Assembly (NCBI GenBank): GCA_018622675.1
Contig: CP076020.1
Coordinates: 1,240,001-1,304,000, forward strand
Direction: 5' to 3'
Length of the DNA: 64,000 nt
Origin: Mycoplasmatota bacterium
GTDB lineage: Bacteria; Bacillota_I; Bacilli_A; Izemoplasmatales; Hujiaoplasmataceae
A model generated the notes under the pieces. That model was given only the letters and a program-made list of their open reading frames with translations, had not been told where the DNA came from and did not search any database. Position 1 is the first letter of the stretch, and the number at the start of each line of letters is the position of its first letter. Positions 46,601-55,458 of the stretch are shown piece after piece. A program made the position numbers and the translations under genes.

Positions 46601-49600
46601 TCTGTTAATTCAGAGAGCGTACGCATAGGAAAGGCATCATCATACATATATTGTGAACTTGGATCAGTAATGTCTGGGTCAAGTGGATCTTCTGTTATCC
46701 ACGGTATATCAGCTGTTCCATAATATATATATTCATTAATTGTATCGCCTATATCATAATCACTACCAGGCGGTGTACTGCTGGTTCGTTCACGGGTTTC
46801 TTGAAATACTGCAGAACTTGAAGGTAAATTAACCGGATTCCTTTCTAACCCTTGTTGAGTATAGAAGGTATCATTTGTAACAGTGATGTCATAATAAAAT
46901 GTATAAAGCCAATAACTCCAAATCCAAAATCCTACTCGTTCTCTTGTATAACCTGTGTATTCAATATCAGTCACTGTTCCATAAGGTGAATAATTAAAGC
47001 CTGAGAACACAGTTTGAGTAGTGTCATTTTTCTTTGCAGAGTAATAAATAGCATCATTGAATACATAAGCCGTTACTGAGTTAGAAAAATCTTCAACTTG
47101 ATCAATACGTCCAATTAAATCAATATTTTCATTGGCATTAACAATAAAATCAAAAGCGCCTCCTCTTGAAGTCATGGTACCATTAGTTCCTCTTTGTAAA
47201 CGTCCAAATATACCCCCAAATCCTCGCTTAGATCTAGGCCCTTCTCTTGTATAACCCGGTGGAAAAATAAAATCATTTCCATCACTCATATAATAATCGG
47301 ATAATGTGTCCGTTGAAAAATCAATAACATTAATATTAGGGTAATCATTAAAATCAATTGATTTAATATCTCCGTAATTAACAGCTGTTGAAATATTGAC
47401 AACTGTTTCTGGATAATAGCTAGCTCCTCCACCAAGAACATAAGTCGCGCCCACAATACCTCCGGCCACATCTGTTGAAGAAATTAGACCGTGGTTTAAC
47501 ATGCGTTGCATGTATGATAATCCATATCCTATGACACCACCAGCAGATGCATAAACAGGCAGTCTTTCTGCAGAACCTTCGGTGTTATCAAAGGTATAAT
47601 CTATTCTCCGATAGTAACTCTGATTAATATCTGGGTTATCACCTACAACTAAAGTGAGAACACTCTCTTTAGCCTCTGTTGAATATGTATCTATTTGACT
47701 AGTTATAGCTGAAATATCTCCAAAATTGAGACCGTTGGATAAAACAGAGTTTTCTATATTATTTGTTAATAAATTTGTATCTATACTACCAGCAATTGAT
47801 TCTTCATATAAACTAACTCCTAAAACACCGCCAGCCCTAGAAAATCTTGATGTTTTTACCAAAACATCACCACTATTAGCACTATCATAAATACGTGAAT
47901 CCCCACTAATAATCATTGCGCTCACGCCACCAGCTACAATACCGCCGCTATAACTTTCAATTAAATCTGCTCTGTACTGATCATTTACAAATATGGATAC
48001 ACCATTTGTATTTGAATTGTAAAGAGCTATGTTCCCCAAGTTTGATGAATCTTGAATGGTTCTTTCATTTAAGGATACTAAACCACCTACAAAGGTATTA
48101 TTAGTTCCATCTATTCCATAGACACTTGATGAATATGTTGTCGAAATATCTCCAGCATTCACTGAATTGATAATACCTATTTCTGCGGTTGGTTGTTCAA
48201 CATCTAATCCGTATTGATGAAGATCTCCTGAATGATTGATATTAACAAAACCAGCAACATAGATATTGCCACTACCCTTGATATTTGCAAAGACTATATT
48301 CCCCCTATTTAGACTATTTATGATGGAATATGGGTTTTGCAAAACCTTAGTGAATCCCGAAATGTATAAGTCATAATTTTGCATATCTAAATTTATAACA
48401 GAAATATTACCTGCATTATGAACATTTTTATATTCCACATTAGGTTCCGTAGTGATACCAGAAATAGTCACATCATTTGAAAAAATCAAAGGATTATTCG
48501 AATCGTTGGTTAAAAAGTTTGTATCTCCATAATTAGCAGAATATCTTAACAAAATGTGGTTATCATTTAAGCTCTCAACCAAACCATAAGTAGATAAATA
48601 AGCTGAGTTATTATAATTATAATCACCATAATTATACACACGAGATAAAGTAAAATCATCATGCCCTATATCATAAATAATGGATGCATAGTGAAAATGG
48701 TTGTTCAAGAGAGATGACCCATTGATATCAAAGTTAAAAGTTCCATAATTTGTGAATAATCCAAGTTCATAACTGTCATCTAAATCAATGACAGCGATTC
48801 CACTTGCATAAATATCAACATCATCACTGTTATTGGTATAGTAGATATCTCCGCCCTCACCATTATAAAAATATCCAAACTGTACTTTTTTATTTTTTTC
48901 AACATCGGGTACACTTCCACTTAAACGCCCAAAAATACCCCCTGTATATTGAACGCCTAATCCATTGCTTGGCATCTGTACAGATTGCAAGTATATTGAG
49001 CCTCTATTGGTTATTTGTGAGATTTCATGCTTGTATAAACTATCATAATGAATATGTCCTATGACACCGCCTGTTTCAACCGTAAAAGGATGGCCATCAG
49101 ATAAATAAATAGGTCCACTTGTACCCAGAGATGTAATTGATCCATGATTTACAAGTTCTTTTGCGGTGAGTTTTGCGCTTGTAGTACTTCCTACAGCACC
49201 ACCTATATAATATAGACCTTCAATTGGCGTATCTTCTCCACTATATGTTTGTTGGCCAATGTGAATATCTCCATGAGTTGAAACCCGGTTAATAGTGCCT
49301 GAAGCAATACCAACAAGACCGCCAACACTTAATGATCCGGTTAAGGAATCAACCATATTAATATCCATATCAATATATACATCTTCTATACTAGCAGCGA
49401 TCATTTGTCCTGCTAAACCACCTATATAGTTATCATAAGAATAAGAATCATTTCCTGATAAGATATTTATTGAAGAATATGTAATATTAAGATCTTTAAC
49501 TAAGGCTCCATTACCTAAAATACTAAATAAACCAGCGTATATTTTGGAATTAGCTAATAAATATTGATCGATTTTTAAATGATGAATATAATAGTGATCA

Positions 49601-51039
49601 CTGTTATCAATTGCAAAAGGATTACTCGCATAAAAAGTGCCATTAAAGGTTTGATTTGGCACTTGATATATACCTTCTGCTAAAACACCCATATCTATAT
49701 CATTAACTACATGATAATTTGCTTGGGTGAAAGGTGTGTTATAAAAAACGGTTTGATAATTCAATAGCTTAGGAAAAAATGCTAAGTCAACAGCATCTTC
49801 TATTAAATAAGCATCAGTGTTTATATCATAAATTAATCCTTGTAATATCGGATAACCATCGTTTTCATAGAAATACCAAAGACTATTGGTGTGATTCAAT
49901 GATGAATATTGAGAGAACATTAATTCATAATCAAATTCTCCAACTCCATTTTGTGGAGTTTCAATTTCAAATGTAGAAGTTCCAACGCTGACAATGTCTA
50001 GATACACAGATTCTCCATAGACTAAATAATCAATAAAACCATTGTTTTCATAAACCAAAGGTTCAACATAAAATTTATTAATATAGTTTCCATTCACAAC
50101 AACTTTGGATACATAATATGCATTGGTAAACATATGATTATTTGTATGTATAATTCCAGCTGCTGAAAAAATCTTTCCAGTATCTCCAACCCGATATCGA
50201 ATCCCTGCATCTGTGACACTTTCTCTTGTATCCGTTACATATACATGGTCAACTATACCGTCATTTTGACCAACTAAGTTTGAAAGATATTTTAGTTTTT
50301 CATTAACTTGTAGGATTTCTAAGTTAGGATTTCTTAATCCTAAATTTTTAACTGTCCCTTCATTGATGGTAAACATCGCATAATAACTAGCAGTAGGTTC
50401 ATCTAGAACTTCAGTTAATGCAGGATTAGTTCCTATGACAAATTCATCATATCCCGCCAAATATAAATTTTTAATTTCAAAACCTTGCCCATCAAATGAC
50501 CCTGTAAAAACATTGTCATATAATTGACTATTAAAACCAACAAATCGATAACCAATCGGAATAAATGCTTTAGATTTCATGGTTGAATAATCAATATCTT
50601 GTCCTAGAACATAATCTAATGAAAGTAAGGCTGTGATTAAACTTTGATTGATTTGATATTCTAAAGTACTTTCATTTAAAGTAGCTTGTTTTATAAATGA
50701 AACATCTATTGAAAATTGGTATAATTCTTGTGCTGTATCAAATCTAACAAATTTTCCATTTGTATCATCCAATAAAGCTTGTACTTCTTCTGTCAAGACA
50801 TAATCATTATGGATGACACTATATGGTATATAATCTGTAGAAGATGTTTTTTCATTAGGTACTTTTTCCCAATCATATGTCCCATCAAAATTCATCTCTT
50901 GATAATCATTAGGTACATGGTAAATGGCTTCGGTTTTTACAAAGTATGACATAGATACAAAAATAAATAGCATTGTCACTAGTAATAACAATGTATGTTT
51001 AAAAATATAAGAAAAAGAATGTCTTAATTTATTAATCAT
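43642..51039 (-). CDS. Giant surface protein with GLUG-like beta-repeats
   Basis: 2465 residues. The N-terminal hydrophobic segment (about 14-34, HTLLLLVTMLFIFVSMSYF) is a signal peptide or anchor. From about 100 to 1150 it has many GG(I/V)(V/I/F)G...GxI repeats (GGLVGIASGTINRVSTHGD, GGVIGHIHYDS, GGIFGRLSGSV, GGIFGRLQRGTNG), like GLUG-type or right-handed beta-helix adhesins. The rest has Ig-like/beta domains (ITFTFLNNISGGNYYLEYSY; YSFGELMTINMSILTEPGVY). No LPxTG or C-terminal anchor helix is seen. It is translated after the SipW-type gene and before the PDE (4-bp overlap). Likely a c-di-GMP-controlled adhesin; a role in attachment is inference. Confidence 0.7.
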   Translation of the reverse strand: MINKLRHSFSYIFKHTLLLLVTMLFIFVSMSYFVKTEAIYHVPNDYQEMNFDGTYDWEKVPNEKTSSTDYIPYSVIHNDYVLTEEVQALLDDTNGKFVRFDTAQELYQFSIDVSFIKQATLNESTLEYQINQSLITALLSLDYVLGQDIDYSTMKSKAFIPIGYRFVGFNSQLYDNVFTGSFDGQGFEIKNLYLAGYDEFVIGTNPALTEVLDEPTASYYAMFTINEGTVKNLGLRNPNLEILQVNEKLKYLSNLVGQNDGIVDHVYVTDTRESVTDAGIRYRVGDTGKIFSAAGIIHTNNHMFTNAYYVSKVVVNGNYINKFYVEPLVYENNGFIDYLVYGESVYLDIVSVGTSTFEIETPQNGVGEFDYELMFSQYSSLNHTNSLWYFYENDGYPILQGLIYDINTDAYLIEDAVDLAFFPKLLNYQTVFYNTPFTQANYHVVNDIDMGVLAEGIYQVPNQTFNGTFYASNPFAIDNSDHYYIHHLKIDQYLLANSKIYAGLFSILGNGALVKDLNITYSSINILSGNDSYSYDNYIGGLAGQMIAASIEDVYIDMDINMVDSLTGSLSVGGLVGIASGTINRVSTHGDIHIGQQTYSGEDTPIEGLYYIGGAVGSTTSAKLTAKELVNHGSITSLGTSGPIYLSDGHPFTVETGGVIGHIHYDSLYKHEISQITNRGSIYLQSVQMPSNGLGVQYTGGIFGRLSGSVPDVEKNKKVQFGYFYNGEGGDIYYTNNSDDVDIYASGIAVIDLDDSYELGLFTNYGTFNFDINGSSLLNNHFHYASIIYDIGHDDFTLSRVYNYGDYNYNNSAYLSTYGLVESLNDNHILLRYSANYGDTNFLTNDSNNPLIFSNDVTISGITTEPNVEYKNVHNAGNISVINLDMQNYDLYISGFTKVLQNPYSIINSLNRGNIVFANIKGSGNIYVAGFVNINHSGDLHQYGLDVEQPTAEIGIINSVNAGDISTTYSSSVYGIDGTNNTFVGGLVSLNERTIQDSSNLGNIALYNSNTNGVSIFVNDQYRADLIESYSGGIVAGGVSAMIISGDSRIYDSANSGDVLVKTSRFSRAGGVLGVSLYEESIAGSIDTNLLTNNIENSVLSNGLNFGDISAITSQIDTYSTEAKESVLTLVVGDNPDINQSYYRRIDYTFDNTEGSAERLPVYASAGGVIGYGLSYMQRMLNHGLISSTDVAGGIVGATYVLGGGASYYPETVVNISTAVNYGDIKSIDFNDYPNINVIDFSTDTLSDYYMSDGNDFIFPPGYTREGPRSKRGFGGIFGRLQRGTNGTMTSRGGAFDFIVNANENIDLIGRIDQVEDFSNSVTAYVFNDAIYYSAKKNDTTQTVFSGFNYSPYGTVTDIEYTGYTRERVGFWIWSYWLYTFYYDITVTNDTFYTQQGLERNPVNLPSSSAVFQETRERTSSTPPGSDYDIGDTINEYIYYGTADIPWITEDPLDPDITDPSSQYMYDDAFPMRTLSELTEYIYFSEETLLADRFQSEGTNPRPNGMYVLSTSAGETYGSVLPNNIRLDNIRLIDENENVNFDLDYKLLLENDQLDIDPELIDKYNDLRQTIYNDKSNLVEDEDNQSFIIQETTESENQLLATDIPNFLNSGIDLGIDYDQKVVTFAISMEAFISSQTTASFEIVNALTSSNALIGIRQSESPLSITDLQDLLNQEAYMKIASNPGARAQLNVNLPNYDIQSPQLLTVGYFGVYSEAFYMDPENGIYDFSNSDYFNEYRIDIYFMPNFSESSYFTGVESVNFNQLNTINVLDTDPLDLRPYEEVNPDGSLTLNFKDNNQLLLPGYDFSSYFDLYFHTGELVLEEYYEVDSIAVDSLGNYSITFTFLNNISGGNYYLEYSYYPNSRKYRIDFTKRLSSQNNIIDFTYTGDNDSVPTNITNSFSSTMGLGQELTIDETIDNYSIYENASNDYLYDLYQISYMTPGSLRLSPFAKVISARRLSSSLDEVTGYRTIVLEYMIEAEDGTTSTYLHTITERQIFIERIKRNGNEVALDNAYALREDQVTYFSVDLGFEQALSKNLAGKTTYPYGDPLTNIEVLITGIDFQGNPISNVQGITYSFGELMTINMSILTEPGVYNFKISYRRTDSIYVQIATELFGDLSIIKKEGTNAYLKDIRFSEFANETVYPNIEITNDDHEILTTPYDPKVYFNGFDYDGADEAEIQYFRIEGKVSNVPLNDYQPLFLDYLPIGSTIAREYWNGSSWVYTGEVAKDATEAEKAVLSADFTTYPETATPIPSGPVIIRYRITSEDQENIVYYDLIVTDVVYNVTFIFDLYYCADGSQSTCVLANQSQAFNNQLVIINMQNLVTNGPYNIQDTDDPDDYPYFSSVIGLENRTTQLYYTTDEEYIYRFGRNRSFYYNIYLDLPLDEYLNDLYTYDIEFELGGEVYQLNDASNYVSDLQGKYFYIEDSIYLRTRKFNIYIYPVETSENNQLFGLYDFFKSWGDKE

Positions 51040-51732
51040 CTACCAAACACCTCCCCATGGCGGTATTTCTAATCCCCATATATAAATGGGGCCATCATCA
51101 CTTTGAACTGCTTCAATAGAAAAAGCTATCTGTAAAGAATAACCCGGACCCTTGGTACTAAAAGATCTATCTGGGAAATATGAATCCACAAATCCAATCA
51201 CTAAAGGTGTATTTTCGCTTATTCTTTGAACTTTATTTTGATAATATAAATATCCATCGAATGTCGAATGGTCATACCAATGATCTAAATCATAATTAAG
51301 TTCAACACCTTGATCATATCGGCTTGCTAGTTCATTTGTTACACCATTAATATCGGTATATATAAAGGTCATTTGTTCATATATTTTTATACGAAAATAT
51401 GTATCCACACTGCTTTTTACATTGATTGATATTCTTAAATCTTCTACAAAATAAGGTGCATCAGCGTCGGTAATATTGATGCGATAAACGCCTTCTTTAT
51501 TTTCATTAGAAGAAATCATCACTTCTTCTGCGGGAATTTCACCACCTAGACCGTCGTCGAAATATACATTCATATCTACATCAACAAAGCCCATTTCTCC
51601 TGCATAAATGATATGGTCTTCATCGGTAAACCAAGCATATGAAAGAACAACTGAAAAAACCACAACTAGTAATGTTGAGAAGGTTAATATAATAAGATTA
51701 AATTTTGATCTTATTACTTTTTGTTCCATCAT
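51040..51732 (-). CDS. SipW-dependent secreted protein heading the second c-di-GMP operon
   Basis: 230 residues with signal VVVFSVVLSYAWFTDEDHIIYAGEMGF, a SipW/TasA-type signal ending in AWF. The mature part contains strands such as YSLQIAFSIEAVQ and the acidic VDVDMNVYFDDGLGG, in keeping with TasA/camelysin proteins. It is encoded just downstream of the second c-di-GMP riboswitch; no signal peptidase lies in its operon, so it presumably uses those encoded at 19.1 and 24.2 kb. The giant protein gene starts right after its stop. May link the adhesin to the surface. Confidence 0.78.
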   Translation of the reverse strand: MMEQKVIRSKFNLIILTFSTLLVVVFSVVLSYAWFTDEDHIIYAGEMGFVDVDMNVYFDDGLGGEIPAEEVMISSNENKEGVYRINITDADAPYFVEDLRISINVKSSVDTYFRIKIYEQMTFIYTDINGVTNELASRYDQGVELNYDLDHWYDHSTFDGYLYYQNKVQRISENTPLVIGFVDSYFPDRSFSTKGPGYSLQIAFSIEAVQSDDGPIYIWGLEIPPWGGVW

Positions 51733-51797
51733 AAACCTCTTAAATTAAAAATTGCCATTGTATAGAGACAAACATCTTCTATTTCTCCATAAGAAAT

Positions 51798-51827
51798 AAA
51801 AAATGCCATCATCTCTAAGACAACGGC
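51798..51827 (-). terminator. Riboswitch terminator of the second operon
   Basis: Stem GCCGTTGTC/GATGATGGC with six T on the minus strand; nearly the same sequence as at 27033-27063, again sharing GCCG with the aptamer end. Confidence 0.85.
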
Positions 51828-51897
51828 AACTGGCTACCATCTAACGAAGGCCCTCTAGTTTTGCGTCACTAGTTTTCACTAGTTTTGCTTTTTACAA
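51824..51897 (-). ncRNA. Cyclic-di-GMP-I (GEMM-I) riboswitch, second copy
   Basis: Minus-strand RNA has GCAAA, a hairpin ACTAGT GAAA ACTAGT, GTGACGCAAA, GGGCC, and GATGGTAGCCAGTTGCCG. It is close to identical to the copy at 27060-27133, differing mainly in P2 pairing (with compensating changes) and in the P3 loop. Such covariation supports a working aptamer. It sits ~90 bp upstream of the SipW-type protein and giant adhesin genes. Confidence 0.92.
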
Positions 51898-51901
51898 GTT
51901 A

Positions 51902-51930
51902 ATTATATAGAAGACCTAAAAATTTGTCAA
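51902..51930 (-). promoter_or_regulatory. Consensus sigma-A promoter of the second c-di-GMP operon
   Basis: TTGACA, 17 bases, TATAAT on the minus strand, the same arrangement as the first operon's promoter. Confidence 0.88.
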
Positions 51931-52042
51931 TATCAAAGGCATAAATCGTCAAATATATAGGATCTTTTTTATCTCTTTTCATATGAATTAATAATTTGTG
52001 TTAAATTGTTGCTCTATATATAGAAAATATGCAATCTTTTTA

Positions 52043-52071
52043 TTGTTTTTAACCGCAAAAAATGATATGAT
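52043..52071 (+). promoter_or_regulatory. Promoter of the 1099-residue parvulin-like protein
   Basis: TTGTTT, 17 bases, TATGAT on the plus strand, then AAGGAG before the ATG at 52105. The rest of the divergent gap (about 51935-52040) shows nothing I can name. Confidence 0.5.
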
Positions 52072-52104
52072 ATATATTGCGAAAATAATAAGGAGTGAGA
52101 AAAT

Positions 52105-55100
52105 ATGAAAAGCCTATTTACAAAAAAAGTCATCATCGTTTTTTCTGTGATTCTTGTAATTGCAGTCGGTGCAATCATACTAGGTTTAGCTGTTGGTAAT
52201 ACACGTATTCCTACAGTTGAAAACGGCAATGAAATTGTTTATGAAAAAGTCGATGAGAATGGTGATGTTATTTATACAATAACGAAACAAGAATTGTATG
52301 AAGAGATGAAAAGAAACAATGGTATAAACCAATTACTATCGTTAATAGATGAAAAGTTTTTAGAGTCATATCTTAATGATATCACTCAAGATGAAATTGA
52401 TGACAAATTGGAATTACTTAAATATCAAACCAATGATCAAGATGTTATCGCAGGATACGATCAAGAAACTCTTGATGATTTTGATGAGAACTTCCGTCGT
52501 TCAATGATTTTATCAGGGTATCATAATGGTCAAGAAGAAGACTATGCAAAACTATTAATTGCAAGAGAAAAATTTGTAACGGATAAGATTGTTGAAAATG
52601 AAGATATTACTCAAAATGATGTTGCAGAATATTTCTTAAATGATTATTTCGAAGATATTAAAGCTATTCGCTTGAGATTTCTTAGCAAAACTGATGCAAT
52701 TAATGTATTGAATAAATTCGGAATTGGTTCAGTTGATGGAAAATTAGGATTATATATTGGTTATGCATTTAACGATGAAGACCTATTAGATTCTAACGAC
52801 GATATCGTTGAAGCTATCATTACCGTTGATCCATATTACTTCGATGAAGACGATAATATTCTAGATATTAATGAAGATACTATTTACGAATTAAACGAAG
52901 GTATCTACACTGATGAAGATGACAACACTTATTCAATTGATGATTCAGGAAATTTAGTTGATGAAGATAATGAAATAGTAATTGAAAATGCACTTATCTT
53001 TGATACATTTGCTGAAGCAGAAAGTCATAAAGAAGCAAATACTACATATTTTACTGTTGATAGAAACGAAGATGAAGATATTGTTGAAGTATATAATTTA
53101 GACGGTGATTTAGTATATAAAGTAGATGGAAACACAATTTATGACACTGAAGATAACGATATTACTTCTACTTCTAATTTAGTCCTTAATAAAGAATATT
53201 TTCCAATTGAGGATGTTAAAGAATTTACTGAAAATAATACAAGTGAATTAACAGATGATGAAGTTTTAACATATTACATTAAAATGTACAATTATCTATA
53301 TGGTGAATATAGAGATGAATTGACCGATTCTGCTTCTCTTGAAGATCTACTTGCATTAGATAATGATTATTTAGATTTTACTTTTGAAGATGTTAAAGAA
53401 AATAATGCTACACTTGCTACTTATATGTTTTCAGATATTAGTCAATTAAATGATAAGACGTATTCAGGTGAAGCTAAAACTATTGGTGATTATGCATATA
53501 TGGTATTCAAGTTATCAGAAGCTGATAAAGTTGATTTAAAAGCAGAAATCATGGACGTTATTAAATCATCACTTATCACTCCAGAAACAGCGACTACTGA
53601 TTTAGACTTAATGACTGAAGGACCATATGAATCAACAATTACTTGGGAATCTTCTAAACCTGAAGTTATTTCAAATAAAGGTACAGTTATTTTACCTGAA
53701 GAAGATACGATAGTTTCATTAAAATATACAATTAAAGTTTTAGGTGTTCAAGAAACAGGGACAAAAATTGTTAAAGTCCCAACTAACGGAGAAACATCTA
53801 GCATTGAAGCATTTGATGATAACTACGATGATTTAAAAACAATGATCAATGATGATACCCTTTTTGCAGATATTGAAGATATAATTTTAGAAGATATGGT
53901 TTATGGAGATAGCGGAAGAACTAATATCAATGAATATTTAATGGAAGCTAGAAAAACAGCTGAATTTGATATTTTTGATTTCTTCTTATCACTTGACTAT
54001 CAATCAAACTTTGATAGTGATTTCGATTATGAAGGTCGTGGTCATAAAACAAATCTTGCATCTATTCAATTGGATAATGGTGAAGTTTTCAATATTACTG
54101 CTGAAGAATTCTATCAAAGAGGCTTGTTAAGAAACCCTTCTTTAATGATTTTCTATGCTGCACAATATGATGAAGCTCTTTACTCAGACCACTTTGAAAC
54201 TTTATTTGGTACAGAAAGAGACGTAACAAAAAATGATTCAGAATACATGGGCTTCTTAAAAAATTATATATCAACCATTAAAAATGAATATAATCAATTA
54301 TTATCTAACCCTAGTTACTTAGATATATATACTCAATACTATGGCTGGAATTTTGATACTTTCCAAACTTATTTATATTCAAGATACCGCGTTGAAAATG
54401 AAAAAATGTTAGTAGAAAACTTAGTCTTAAGTGAATTAAGAATGTCATTCATTAAAGAAGTATTAGATGGCGAAAATATTGTAGACAAAATTTATGCTGT
54501 TGCAGAAAATAATTTCGATCATTTCTTCAGTTTAAAAGCTGAACAAGTTCTCATTTATTTCGACTTTGATGAAGACGGGGAATTAGATGATTTTAATGAG
54601 TATTACGATGAATTATCTCCAGAAGATCAAACACAATTCGATTCTTGGGTAAGTGAACTTGAAACAACCATAAAAGATTCAGATGATTCTTTTAGAACCA
54701 TTGTCACTCAGTACAAAAATGCTAAAAGAGATGATGAGGATTGGGGTACTTTCAAGCAAAATGGTTTCATTTTAAAATATGAATCACTAAATCCAACAGA
54801 TGATGAAAACCAAACTCAATCAATTACATATAGTGGTGAATATGGAGTCAAGGATCAGTATGTAAGTGAGTTCACTGATGCTTTAATCAATTTATATAAT
54901 GAATATCAAGATCCATTAAATGCTGAAGAAGATCAATTGCTATCTAATTTAGTACCTACTGAATTCGGATTGCACCTAATCGAAGTTAAAAAAGGCGATG
55001 ATTTTGATGGTATCAGTTTAGAAATTGAAGTGGATGATTATAATAATATATCTGATTCTCTACTTAACGATACTGAAAAGCCTAGCTTAGATCAAATTGA

Positions 55101-55404
55101 TGCATATTATACATATAAGATTTATGATGAATACAATGATCTACAAAATGTTAGTATGGTAGATAAATATGGTGTTACATTACCAGTTATTCCTGAAGAA
55201 GTACTTGAATATTTAGATATCTACGCAGGAGAAACTCTAGAAGTACTATTCGGTAATTCAACCATCAATTATGCTTTCATTACTAGAACAATCGATGGAG
55301 AAGTCAAATCAGAATTAACACAAACTGAATTTGAAGACAACTTAGAATTACTATTAGAAATTTATTATGATGCAACCATTGGTGAAATTGAAATAGAAGA
55401 ATAA
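52105..55404 (+). CDS. Large membrane-anchored parvulin-like protein with Ig-like insert
   Basis: 1099 residues, very acidic. An N-terminal helix (about 8-31) is an uncleaved anchor or signal. It is a paralogue of the lipoprotein at 11907: shared motifs near EQVLIYFDFDEDGELDDF, DDEDWGTFKQNGF and FGLHLIEVKKGDDF match the ends of a PpiC/parvulin fold. It has two extra insertions: an Asp/Glu/Asn-rich repeat region around 225-320 (DEDDN-type), and an 'atrophied' bacterial Ig-like domain around 495-560 (STITWESSKPEVISNKGTVILP). It is divergent from the second c-di-GMP operon; may help fold its exported proteins. Acidic loops may bind Ca. Activity is unproven. Confidence 0.65.
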   Translation: MKSLFTKKVIIVFSVILVIAVGAIILGLAVGNTRIPTVENGNEIVYEKVDENGDVIYTITKQELYEEMKRNNGINQLLSLIDEKFLESYLNDITQDEIDDKLELLKYQTNDQDVIAGYDQETLDDFDENFRRSMILSGYHNGQEEDYAKLLIAREKFVTDKIVENEDITQNDVAEYFLNDYFEDIKAIRLRFLSKTDAINVLNKFGIGSVDGKLGLYIGYAFNDEDLLDSNDDIVEAIITVDPYYFDEDDNILDINEDTIYELNEGIYTDEDDNTYSIDDSGNLVDEDNEIVIENALIFDTFAEAESHKEANTTYFTVDRNEDEDIVEVYNLDGDLVYKVDGNTIYDTEDNDITSTSNLVLNKEYFPIEDVKEFTENNTSELTDDEVLTYYIKMYNYLYGEYRDELTDSASLEDLLALDNDYLDFTFEDVKENNATLATYMFSDISQLNDKTYSGEAKTIGDYAYMVFKLSEADKVDLKAEIMDVIKSSLITPETATTDLDLMTEGPYESTITWESSKPEVISNKGTVILPEEDTIVSLKYTIKVLGVQETGTKIVKVPTNGETSSIEAFDDNYDDLKTMINDDTLFADIEDIILEDMVYGDSGRTNINEYLMEARKTAEFDIFDFFLSLDYQSNFDSDFDYEGRGHKTNLASIQLDNGEVFNITAEEFYQRGLLRNPSLMIFYAAQYDEALYSDHFETLFGTERDVTKNDSEYMGFLKNYISTIKNEYNQLLSNPSYLDIYTQYYGWNFDTFQTYLYSRYRVENEKMLVENLVLSELRMSFIKEVLDGENIVDKIYAVAENNFDHFFSLKAEQVLIYFDFDEDGELDDFNEYYDELSPEDQTQFDSWVSELETTIKDSDDSFRTIVTQYKNAKRDDEDWGTFKQNGFILKYESLNPTDDENQTQSITYSGEYGVKDQYVSEFTDALINLYNEYQDPLNAEEDQLLSNLVPTEFGLHLIEVKKGDDFDGISLEIEVDDYNNISDSLLNDTEKPSLDQIDAYYTYKIYDEYNDLQNVSMVDKYGVTLPVIPEEVLEYLDIYAGETLEVLFGNSTINYAFITRTIDGEVKSELTQTEFEDNLELLLEIYYDATIGEIEIEE

Positions 55405-55413
55405 TTTTATAAA

Positions 55414-55445
55414 GAAAAGGATGAATTCATTAAGAATTCATCCTT
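55414..55445. terminator. Bidirectional terminator
   Basis: AAAGGATGAATTC/GAATTCATCCTTT stem between the convergent parvulin-like and yhaM genes; T-rich on the right. Confidence 0.8.
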
Positions 55446-55458
55446 TATTTATTGTCGT

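Noticed and set aside
43642-51039. Sortase-anchored adhesin
   Set aside because: No LPxTG-like motif, hydrophobic helix or basic tail at the C-terminus.
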